From assembly GCA_019163175.1 (NCBI GenBank), contig JAFLKN010000014.1:1-64000 (forward strand): 64,000 nucleotides of DNA, written 5' to 3'. Under the pieces are notes generated by a model. The model ran no database searches, was not told the DNA's origin, and was given only the letters and a program-made list of their open reading frames with translations. The position numbers were made by a program, and so were the translations under genes. Of this stretch, positions 35,784-43,630 are shown piece after piece. Each line of letters opens with the position of its first letter. Position 1 is the first letter of the stretch. The DNA comes from Prolixibacteraceae bacterium. Its GTDB lineage: Bacteria > Bacteroidota > Bacteroidia > Bacteroidales > Prolixibacteraceae.

Positions 35784-37874
35784 ATGAGTAAGCTAAAATT
35801 CTTTTTATATGTGTTTTTGCTATCTGCATTAAGCGGATTTGCGCAGACACGAAATGCAAAAAACGCGATTGTAAGCGAAGAAATTATTTTCCCGTACCAG
35901 AACGAACATGTGCATGGAAGCAGTATAGTTTCACTTCCCAATGGAGATATGCTGGCTTGCTGGTTTCAGGGCAGCGGCGAACGCACAGCTGACGATGTAA
36001 GAGTAATGGGAGCACGATTAAAAAAGGGATCAAAAACATGGACTACACCATTTCTGATGGCCGACACCAAAGGAATCCCGGATTGCAACCCTGTTCTTTT
36101 CTTAAACCGAAAAGGCAAATTGTTTCTCTTTTGGGTTGCTGTTCATGCCAACAAATGGGAAGATGCCATTTTAAGATTCCGAACATCGACCAATTACAAG
36201 GACAACGATGCCCCTGTTTGGGAATGGCAAGACGATATTCTGCTTAAACCCAACGACAGTTTCGCGAAAGAAGTAGAAAAAAGATTTAAAGAATTGCCTG
36301 ACAATGAAGCGGGATGGGCAGCTTATGCTCCTCAGTATGACGACATGATTAAAGAAGCCAGCAAAGATTTGCTAAAAAGAAGTTTAGGCTGGATGACACG
36401 TATTCACCCGATTACACTCGAAAGCGGAAGAATTTTGCTGCCGCTTTATTCTGATGGCTTAAACTTTTCAATGGTGGCCATTTCTGATGACGATGGAACA
36501 ACCTGGAGACCAAGTCTTCCGATTGTTGGTCGCGGCCCGATACAACCAGCGCTTGCAGTAAAGAAGAACGGAGATATTGTAGCATATATGCGCGATAGCG
36601 GCGATGCCCCGGCCCGCGTTCACACCAGCATTTCAACCGATAACGGTGAATCATGGAGCGCCTCTCAGAAAACCGAAATTCCAAATGAAGCCAGTGTGGA
36701 AATATGCGTTTTGAAAGACGGCATATGGGCTTTCTTCGGAAACGACATTAGCGATGGACGTTACCGCTTGTCGCTTTATCTTTCAGATGACGAAGGTACA
36801 AGCTGGAGATGGAAAGAATTAATTGAATACATGCCTGACAAAAGGGGCAGTTTTTCTTATCCTTGCCTGATTCAAACTCCTGATGGACTGCTGAATATTT
36901 CGTATTCATATTCACTTGGCGAAGGGAAAAAATCGATCAAACATGTAGTTGTCGATCCCGAAAAAATAGCCACCAAAACAAACGCTGAAAAACTTGGGTT
37001 TGCAAAAGATAAAAAAGTAATACTGCTTCACATCGACGATGCAGGTATGTGTCCGGAAGCCAACAAAGCAACTCAATTTTATTTCGAAAACAACTATATC
37101 CAATCGGCAGCGGTTATGATGCCTTGTCCAAATTCAGGAGAAATGATTGAATGGGCAAAGAAAAATCCGAAAGCTGATATTGGAGCACACCTGACCCTGA
37201 CCAGCGAATGGCAAAAATACCGTTGGGGCTCAATTACAAAGGCATCAAAAGTTCCCGGTTTGATTGATCCGGACGGAAAATTCTATCATGAAGTTCCAGA
37301 AGTGGTTGCACATGCATCGGCTAAAGAAGTTGAAATTGAAATTCAGGCACAACTTGATAAAATGATTGCTTTGGGAGTAACGCCATCGCACATGGATACA
37401 CATATGGGAACACTGTATGGTTCACCTGACTACGTTAAAGTATTTCTGGCAACTGCCGAAAAATATCAGATACCAGCCAATGCCATTGATTTATCTAATC
37501 CGACTGTGGCCAACCTGTTTAAATCGCAGGGTTACCCGATTACCGACGGAGTTGTTGATTTAATGAATGCTTATAAACTTCCTAAACTAGATTTCTTCAC
37601 CAGTGTTCCGAACGGAAAAACCTACGAAGAAAAAAGAAACAATTTCTTCGAACTGGTCAAATCGCTTCCCAACGCCTTGACCGAAATTATTTTTCACCCA
37701 TCGGTTGAAACTGAAAATCTAAAGTCCATTACCGGATCATGGCAACAGCGGGTTTGGGAATCGCAATTGTTCTCTGATCCGGTCGTAATCAAATTCTTCA
37801 AAGACAACGAGATTCAGATCACAAACTGGGAAGAAATCATGCAAAAATTTAAAGCTAAAAAGCAAGCTAAATAA
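35784..37874 (+). CDS. Fusion: sialidase-like propeller plus ChbG/YdjC-type deacetylase
   Basis: The start is the ATG at 35784, which begins a signal peptide (MSKLKFFLYVFLLSALSGFAQ) after the previous stop; the frame itself opens earlier at 35751. The protein is about 696 residues. Residues 20-405 form a sialidase-like propeller with Asp boxes SDDDGTTWRPS, STDNGESWSAS and SDDEGTSWRWK, and the blocks GSSIVSLPNGDMLACWFQG and YSYPCLIQ-like SYPCLIQTPDG. Residues 410-690 form a ChbG/HpnK carbohydrate deacetylase: HIDDAGMCPEANKA near 416 with metal-binding Asp and His, IGAHLTLTSEW near 465 and SHMDTHMGTLYGS near 533. The fusion suggests that a blocking acetyl group and the sugar it protects are removed together, outside the cytoplasm. 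A signal peptide on a ChbG-type domain is unusual. Confidence 0.85.
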   Translation: MSKLKFFLYVFLLSALSGFAQTRNAKNAIVSEEIIFPYQNEHVHGSSIVSLPNGDMLACWFQGSGERTADDVRVMGARLKKGSKTWTTPFLMADTKGIPDCNPVLFLNRKGKLFLFWVAVHANKWEDAILRFRTSTNYKDNDAPVWEWQDDILLKPNDSFAKEVEKRFKELPDNEAGWAAYAPQYDDMIKEASKDLLKRSLGWMTRIHPITLESGRILLPLYSDGLNFSMVAISDDDGTTWRPSLPIVGRGPIQPALAVKKNGDIVAYMRDSGDAPARVHTSISTDNGESWSASQKTEIPNEASVEICVLKDGIWAFFGNDISDGRYRLSLYLSDDEGTSWRWKELIEYMPDKRGSFSYPCLIQTPDGLLNISYSYSLGEGKKSIKHVVVDPEKIATKTNAEKLGFAKDKKVILLHIDDAGMCPEANKATQFYFENNYIQSAAVMMPCPNSGEMIEWAKKNPKADIGAHLTLTSEWQKYRWGSITKASKVPGLIDPDGKFYHEVPEVVAHASAKEVEIEIQAQLDKMIALGVTPSHMDTHMGTLYGSPDYVKVFLATAEKYQIPANAIDLSNPTVANLFKSQGYPITDGVVDLMNAYKLPKLDFFTSVPNGKTYEEKRNNFFELVKSLPNALTEIIFHPSVETENLKSITGSWQQRVWESQLFSDPVVIKFFKDNEIQITNWEEIMQKFKAKKQAK

Positions 37875-37875
37875 A

Positions 37876-38739
37876 ATGAAAATCAGATTTTCCATTCTGT
37901 TATTATTGATTTTTGGCAGTCTGTCAGTTACGGCACAAACCACCACCACCCGGGCCGATCAAATTTTAAAAGAATTCCTGAATCCAAAGTCAGAAACAGT
38001 GTTGGTTGCAGCCCACCGCGCCGGACATAACGGTTATCCGGAGAATTCGTTGTCGGCCTTCAAACATGCGCTTGAAATTGGTGTCGACATTATTGAAACC
38101 GACGTAAAGGTAACCAGGGACAGCGTGGTGGTATTGATGCACGATGGAAAAATTGACCGGACAACCAACGGAACCGGCAATCCTGAAAATTACACATTGG
38201 CTGAATTAAAACAATTCAGGCTGAAAATGCCCGATGGCACACTGACCAACGAAACCATTGCTACATTTGAGGATGCACTCACGCTGGTAAAAGGGAAAGC
38301 CCTGATTGATATCGACATTAAAACCAGCCATTTAAAACCGGTTGTAAACGCAGTGAAAAGAACCGGTACTGAAAAGCAGGTATTTTATTTCGACAACGAC
38401 TACGATGCTCTGAAGGAAGTTTTAAGCTACCAACCTGCCGCTATGTTAATGCCACGCGCCTATTCCTACCAAATGGCTGATTCGGCACTAAACATATTTC
38501 ATCCTCAGGTAATCCACATCGACGAATCTTTTTACACCAGCAAACTAACTGATATGATCCGGAGTAATAATGCACTAATCTGGATTAATGCGCTTGACGG
38601 TGCAGATAATCTGATCAGAAAAGGAAAGATCGATCAGGCAATTACTGATTTGCTTCGGTTCAAGGCCAATATCATTCAAACCGATGAACCTGAAAAGCTA
38701 ATTCCATACCTGAAAGCAAAAGGGCTTCGTAATTTCTAA
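37876..38739 (+). CDS. Secreted glycerophosphodiester phosphodiesterase family protein
   Basis: The 287-residue protein has a signal peptide (MKIRFSILLLLIFGSLSVTAQ) and a GDPD TIM barrel. AAHRAGHNGYPENSLSAFKHA near 50 has the catalytic His, with Glu in PENS; ETDVKVTRDSVVVLMHD near 73 (shown in part, ETDVKVTRDS and LMHDGKIDRTTNG) gives the metal Glu and Asp and the second His. ALIDIDIK follows near 140. The family cleaves glycerophosphodiesters, and some members act on other phosphodiesters. It begins one base after the deacetylase fusion stop, so the pair is co-translated. With the five metallophosphoesterases it adds to a phosphate-rich enzyme set. The glycan phosphodiester target is inference. 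Confidence 0.88.
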   Translation: MKIRFSILLLLIFGSLSVTAQTTTTRADQILKEFLNPKSETVLVAAHRAGHNGYPENSLSAFKHALEIGVDIIETDVKVTRDSVVVLMHDGKIDRTTNGTGNPENYTLAELKQFRLKMPDGTLTNETIATFEDALTLVKGKALIDIDIKTSHLKPVVNAVKRTGTEKQVFYFDNDYDALKEVLSYQPAAMLMPRAYSYQMADSALNIFHPQVIHIDESFYTSKLTDMIRSNNALIWINALDGADNLIRKGKIDQAITDLLRFKANIIQTDEPEKLIPYLKAKGLRNF

Positions 38740-38807
38740 GACGGAACCAAGTTGACCAGATTTTTGTTCTTCTATTTGACATTGAAACCTAACTTAACCA
38801 ATACCCG

Positions 38808-41027
38808 ATGAAACAAAATTTCCTACAATTTGCCGCTTTGGGCGCTTTTCTTTTGCTGGCCGGAAGCGGTTGCCAAAACCAATCGTCTAATCTCAGCTCG
38901 GTTGATCCTTATATTGGCGGAATGGGACACCTGCTCCACCCCACCCGACCGAATGTGCAGCTGCCTAACCAACTGATACGGATGCACCCGATGCGGGCTG
39001 ATTTTCTGGATGACCAAATCAGTTTTTTTCCGCTGACCATTGCATCGCATCGAAACGGCGAATTATTTGGAATTTTACCCGGACTTGGCAATCCGGATGC
39101 CAATACCTGGTACGAACGACAAACTTACGATCACGATCTAGAAGTTGTCCGTCCGTATTATTATTCAACTTACCTGATCGATGAAGAAATCAATGTTGAA
39201 TTTGTTCCGGGTAACAAAGTGGGATATTTCAGGTTTAAATTTCCGGCCGGTTCCGAAAAACAACTGAAACTGAATATCCTTAACAAAGGAAGCTGGAACA
39301 AAATTTCAGGAAATACAGTGGCAGGAGAAGAAGATTTTGAAGGCATGAAAGCTTTTGTTTACGGAGAGTTTAGCCAGGAGGCAGAAGTTACATTGCGTGA
39401 GCAAACCATCGTAAACAAGCGGAGAAACACCAGTCGGCAGGAGCCGCAGATCTGGTATAAATTCCCCAAAGGAACTGATGATTTGCTTGAGTTTAAATAT
39501 GCCATTTCGTATATCAGCCCTGAACAAGCAAAAGAAAACCTGAACAAAGAAATGACTGGTCGTGATTTTGCTTCCCTGAAGAAAAGCGGCGAAGAAATCT
39601 GGGACAAAACACTCGGACAAATTCAGGTGAAAGGTGGAGACGATGCACACCGCAGAAGTTTTTACACCGCGCTTTACCGAAATTACGAGCGCATGGTTAA
39701 CATCAGCGAATACGGCCGGTATTACAGCGCATACGATCATCAGGTACACGAAAGCACACGCGATTTTTACATCGATGATTGGGTTTGGGACACCTATTTG
39801 GCCATGCACCCGCTTCGTATGATTTTAAACCCAAAATTGGAATCGGATATGCTTCAATCTTACGTTAGCATGTACGAGCAAGGCGGTTGGATGCCGCAGT
39901 TTCCGCTTTTGTTTAAAGATAATCCGGCGATGAATGGATTTCATTCTACCATTGTATTTCTGGATGCTTACAGGAAAAATGTGCGCAATTTCGACATTGA
40001 TAAAGCTTACGAAGGAATACGAAAAAATGCAACCGATGCCACCATGCTTCCCTGGCGTAACGGACCAAAAACTTCACTCGACACTTTCTACCGGGCAAAA
40101 GGCTATTTTCCAGCTTTACATCCTGAAGAAGTTGAGACCGTAAAAGAAGTACATGATTTTGAAAAACGGCAAAGCGTGGCCATCACGCTGGGGCATAGTT
40201 ACGACGACTGGGCATTGAGTGAAATGGCTAAAGAACTGGGAAAAACTGAAGATCAAAACTATTTCAGTCAACAGGCATTGAATTACAGCAACCTATACCG
40301 TTCGGATAAAAAAATGTTCTGGCCTAAAGATGCCGATGGAAATTGGATTGAGATTGATCCCAAATTTGACGGTGGGCCCGGTGGACGCGATTATTACGAC
40401 GAAAACAATGCGTATACATATCAATGGCAGGTTCAGCAGGATATTCCCGGATTAATCAAACTGATGGGCGGAAACGAAAAATTCACTGCCAACCTGGATC
40501 AGTTATTCCGCGAAGATCTTGGTCGGACAAAATTCCAGTTCTGGGCTAAATTTGCTGATGCAACCGGCTTAGTCGGACAATTCTCGATGGGCAACGAACC
40601 GAGTTTCCATATACCCTACCTGTACAATTATGCAGGTCAGGCCTGGAAAACTCAGAAACGAATTCGGTTTTTGCTTGATGTATGGTTTCAGGACAATATT
40701 TTCGGTATTCCGGGCGATGAAGACGGCGGCGGCATGACTTCTTTTGTAGTCTTTTCCTCCATGGGCTTTTACCCGGTTACTCCCGGATTGCCTGTTTACA
40801 CCATAGGAAGCCCTGTTTTTGAGGAAGTAAAAATCAAGCTTGACAATGGCAATACGTTTACACTAAAAGCCAACAAGTCATCGAAACTGAACAAATACAT
40901 TCAGTCGGCTAAACTGAACGGAAAAGTACTTAACCGACCATGGTTTACACACGATGACCTCATGAACGGGGCAACAATTGAATTGGAAATGGGACCCTAC
41001 CCAAATAAAAACTGGGGAGTTGAATAA
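38808..41027 (+). CDS. Divergent GH92 alpha-mannosidase-like lipoprotein
   Basis: The 739-residue lipoprotein (LLLAGSGC) belongs to GH92 but differs from the other two copies. The usual GTGG...PG...PFG entry reads VDPYIGGMGHLLHPTRPN followed by LPNQLIRMHP. The helical catalytic part is recognisable: SFYTALYRNYERM near 285, the acid Glu region DENNAYTYQWQVQQDIPGL near 530, MGNEPSFHIPYLYNYAG near 594, and GIPGDEDGGGMTSFVVFSSMG near 636 (shown as PGDEDGGGMTSFVVFSSMG), where the other copies have CGNED. Enough acidic residues remain for activity. It ends the plus-strand operon and converges on the GH92 at 41212. A different linkage or modified mannose, such as a phosphorylated one, is possible but unproven. 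Confidence 0.85.
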   Translation: MKQNFLQFAALGAFLLLAGSGCQNQSSNLSSVDPYIGGMGHLLHPTRPNVQLPNQLIRMHPMRADFLDDQISFFPLTIASHRNGELFGILPGLGNPDANTWYERQTYDHDLEVVRPYYYSTYLIDEEINVEFVPGNKVGYFRFKFPAGSEKQLKLNILNKGSWNKISGNTVAGEEDFEGMKAFVYGEFSQEAEVTLREQTIVNKRRNTSRQEPQIWYKFPKGTDDLLEFKYAISYISPEQAKENLNKEMTGRDFASLKKSGEEIWDKTLGQIQVKGGDDAHRRSFYTALYRNYERMVNISEYGRYYSAYDHQVHESTRDFYIDDWVWDTYLAMHPLRMILNPKLESDMLQSYVSMYEQGGWMPQFPLLFKDNPAMNGFHSTIVFLDAYRKNVRNFDIDKAYEGIRKNATDATMLPWRNGPKTSLDTFYRAKGYFPALHPEEVETVKEVHDFEKRQSVAITLGHSYDDWALSEMAKELGKTEDQNYFSQQALNYSNLYRSDKKMFWPKDADGNWIEIDPKFDGGPGGRDYYDENNAYTYQWQVQQDIPGLIKLMGGNEKFTANLDQLFREDLGRTKFQFWAKFADATGLVGQFSMGNEPSFHIPYLYNYAGQAWKTQKRIRFLLDVWFQDNIFGIPGDEDGGGMTSFVVFSSMGFYPVTPGLPVYTIGSPVFEEVKIKLDNGNTFTLKANKSSKLNKYIQSAKLNGKVLNRPWFTHDDLMNGATIELEMGPYPNKNWGVE

Positions 41028-41049
41028 ATTATTTTACTAATGATGACTA

Positions 41050-41096
41050 AAATAAAAGTCCCGTATTCTGAAGTTCAGAATACGGGACTTTTATTT
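41050..41096. terminator. Bidirectional terminator between convergent GH92 genes
   Basis: A near-perfect 23-base inverted repeat with almost no loop centres at 41073. Its GC core (AAGTCCCGTATTCTGAA and its complement) is flanked by A-rich sequence on the left and T-rich on the right, giving a U-tract on both strands. It lies 23 bases after the GH92 stop at 41027 and 116 bases past the end of the opposing GH92. Confidence 0.9.
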
Positions 41097-41211
41097 ACCA
41101 GCCAATCGGTTATTTATGCTCGGCATTTTTCAGGTTCGGCTTGGTTCGCCAGCTGGCATCGGGATTCAAGCAGGTATGGTACTGAGCCGTCAGTTCGGCC
41201 CCGAAAATTTA

Positions 41212-43584
41212 CTATTTGCTCATAGATGGAGGTGCATCTTCAGGTTTGCTGCCCCATTTTTTATTGGGCTCAGCCCCCATTTTAAATACAAGCGTTCCGC
41301 CATCAGTAATTTCTTTCTGAGATAGCCAGGTTTTGTTCATGGGTTTACCATTTAAGGTAGCCGATTGAATATATTTATTGACTGCAGAGTTGTTCTCCGT
41401 TTCAATAGTGAAGGTTTTTCCCTTACCACAATCAAGGCTAGCTTTTCCGAACAGAGGACTACCAATAACATAAATTGCTTCTCCGGGAGTAACCGGGTAA
41501 ATGCCCATTGCACTCAAAACATACCATGATGAGAGCGATCCCATGTCTTCATTTCCGCACAAACCGCCGGGTCCACTACGATAGAGTTCTTCAGTTACCT
41601 GCCGTGCCCTCAATTGTGTTTTCCAGGGCTCGCCGGCATAGTTGTAAAGATAAGCCACATGATGTGAGGGTTGATTGCCATGCACATACTGACCAATTGT
41701 ACCTACCACGCCTACATATTTAGGTGCTGAAATATTCGGGTTCATTTCGAAAAAAGTATCCAGTTTTGAGGTAAATGCCTTGGGACTGCCAAACAGGTTA
41801 ATCAAGCCTTTTACATCGTGCTGAACCGACCAGATGTACTGCCATGCATTCGATTCGGTGTAATGACGGTTGGGGCGTTTGCCAACCAAAAGCGGATCAA
41901 AATACTTGTAGTACGATTGCTCACCCTCTTTAACAATTTCCTGCTCACGACCGTTTAACGCTTCCAGCCACGAACCATCAGCCTTTTTCGGGCGCATAAA
42001 CTGTATTTGGGCATCCCACAAATTTTTATAGTTTCCTGCCCTTTTCATGAATGTCTGATAATCTTCTTTTTTGCCAAGTTCTTGCGCCAGCTGGGCGATA
42101 CACCAATCGTCGTAAGCCAGTTCCAGTGTGTTCGGAACCGATTCGGTCACCTTGTCAACTGGCGTATATCCTAATTCCAGGTAAAACTTAAGTCCCGATC
42201 TTCCGGCAGAATGTGGTACCGGAAGTTTAGGTTCCTCCAGCGCCTTTTTACGCATGGCCTCATAAAGGAAATTCACATCAAAATCCCGGAAACCTTTCAT
42301 GTACGCGTCAACAATTACCGGAATGAGGTGATCGCCAACCATGGCTTCGCCATAAACATTCAGGAAATGCTGTGCCGGAAGCCAACCGTAATCTTTGGTC
42401 TTCGCCACAATCGACCGAATAAAATCATTCACATGGTCGGGCGCCGTCAAGGTCAAAAGCGGATGTTGGGAGCGATAAGTATCCCAACATGAAAACGATC
42501 CGTAGAAATCATATCCTTTGGCTTCGTGTACTTTCTTATCCGAGCCCATGTATTTTCCATCCACGTCCTGAGAAATGTACTGCGCCAAAAATGAATGATA
42601 GAGCGCTGTATAGAAAATTTCTTTCTGCTCATCGGTAGCGCCATCAATTTTAACTTTCGACAATTCTTTAGTCCAGATTTCACTCGCCTTATTTCTGATT
42701 CCATCAAAATCCCAATCATTAATTTCTGCATTTAGATTCTTTCGGGCACCTTCAACACTGGTGTATGAAATTCCTACCTTCACCAAAATCTGTTCATTTT
42801 CCTTTGTCCTGAAGGTGACAAAAGCACCAATATTTTTTCCGTTTTCGCCATTTTTGTAGGGCCAGATGCTTCCACCCGATTCAGGAGTCTTCAGATCGTT
42901 GTCAAACGTTCCGTAATATGCAAATGGTTTGCTGAATTCAGCAACAAAATACAATTTGCCCAATCCGGCATTTTTCACACCCTCAATCCGCTTATTATTC
43001 AAAATGCTTAATTCAGATAGCTCATTGGATGCGTTACTTCCGATTTGATGACCCAAATCCAGAATAATACGTGCACTTTCAGATTTGGGAAAAGTGTACC
43101 GGTGAAAACCAGCCCGCTGTGTTGAAGTCAGCTCGGCTTTTACATTTTCGTCTTTCAGGAAAACGGAATAATAACCGGGCGAGGCGGTTTCACTGCTGTG
43201 ATCAAATCTTGAGCGGTATCCTTCGTCCGGATTTTCAAGCGATCCGGGTGTAGTCTGAAGTTTTAATCCGGTAGTCGGCATCAGGAGCACTTCTCCCCCA
43301 TTCACCATTCCCACGCCGCTCCAGTGCGTATGACTGAAACCCATGATTGAACTTTCGGAATAGATGTATCCGGCGCAGTAGGTCCAGCCCTGTGTGTGCA
43401 TATCGGGACTCAGATGAACCATGGCAAACGGCAAGGATGCACCGGGGAAAGTATGGCCAAAAAAATCGGTTCCCAAAAACGGGTTTACATGATTTACCGG
43501 ATTATCATTCTGAGCAAAAATAGCTGGTAATGCTGAGCAAAGAACAAAACTAACAAGTACTAACCGGAGAACAAAGCGTTTCAT
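41212..43584 (-). CDS. GH92 alpha-mannosidase
   Basis: The 790-residue protein has a cleavable signal peptide (MKRFVLRLVLVSFVLCSALPA) and a canonical GH92 sequence: VNPFLGTDFFGHTFPGASLPF near 32 (FFGHTFPGASLPF), MGFSHTHWSGVGM near 80, DGSFSCWDTYRSQHPLL-like YGSFSCWDTYRSQHP near 360, the acid Glu block ESNAWQYIWSVQHD near 577, HGNQPSHHVAYLYN near 636 and CGNEDMGSLSSWYVLSAMG near 677. It should be a calcium-dependent alpha-mannosidase in the periplasm or outside the cell. It has no lipobox, unlike the GH92 proteins at 26895 and 38808. It is the last gene of its run, 46 bases after a propeller/helical protein, and is followed by the shared terminator. Confidence 0.95.
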   Translation of the reverse strand: MKRFVLRLVLVSFVLCSALPAIFAQNDNPVNHVNPFLGTDFFGHTFPGASLPFAMVHLSPDMHTQGWTYCAGYIYSESSIMGFSHTHWSGVGMVNGGEVLLMPTTGLKLQTTPGSLENPDEGYRSRFDHSSETASPGYYSVFLKDENVKAELTSTQRAGFHRYTFPKSESARIILDLGHQIGSNASNELSELSILNNKRIEGVKNAGLGKLYFVAEFSKPFAYYGTFDNDLKTPESGGSIWPYKNGENGKNIGAFVTFRTKENEQILVKVGISYTSVEGARKNLNAEINDWDFDGIRNKASEIWTKELSKVKIDGATDEQKEIFYTALYHSFLAQYISQDVDGKYMGSDKKVHEAKGYDFYGSFSCWDTYRSQHPLLTLTAPDHVNDFIRSIVAKTKDYGWLPAQHFLNVYGEAMVGDHLIPVIVDAYMKGFRDFDVNFLYEAMRKKALEEPKLPVPHSAGRSGLKFYLELGYTPVDKVTESVPNTLELAYDDWCIAQLAQELGKKEDYQTFMKRAGNYKNLWDAQIQFMRPKKADGSWLEALNGREQEIVKEGEQSYYKYFDPLLVGKRPNRHYTESNAWQYIWSVQHDVKGLINLFGSPKAFTSKLDTFFEMNPNISAPKYVGVVGTIGQYVHGNQPSHHVAYLYNYAGEPWKTQLRARQVTEELYRSGPGGLCGNEDMGSLSSWYVLSAMGIYPVTPGEAIYVIGSPLFGKASLDCGKGKTFTIETENNSAVNKYIQSATLNGKPMNKTWLSQKEITDGGTLVFKMGAEPNKKWGSKPEDAPPSMSK

Positions 43585-43630
43585 AATGATCTGTTTAAAA
43601 GTGATCTAATATGTAAATATGCTGAAAATT

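Noticed and set aside
39306-39809. Long minus-strand frame (167 codons) inside the GH92 at 38808
   Set aside because: Complement shadow of a well-supported coding region with no signal, motif or ribosome-binding context.
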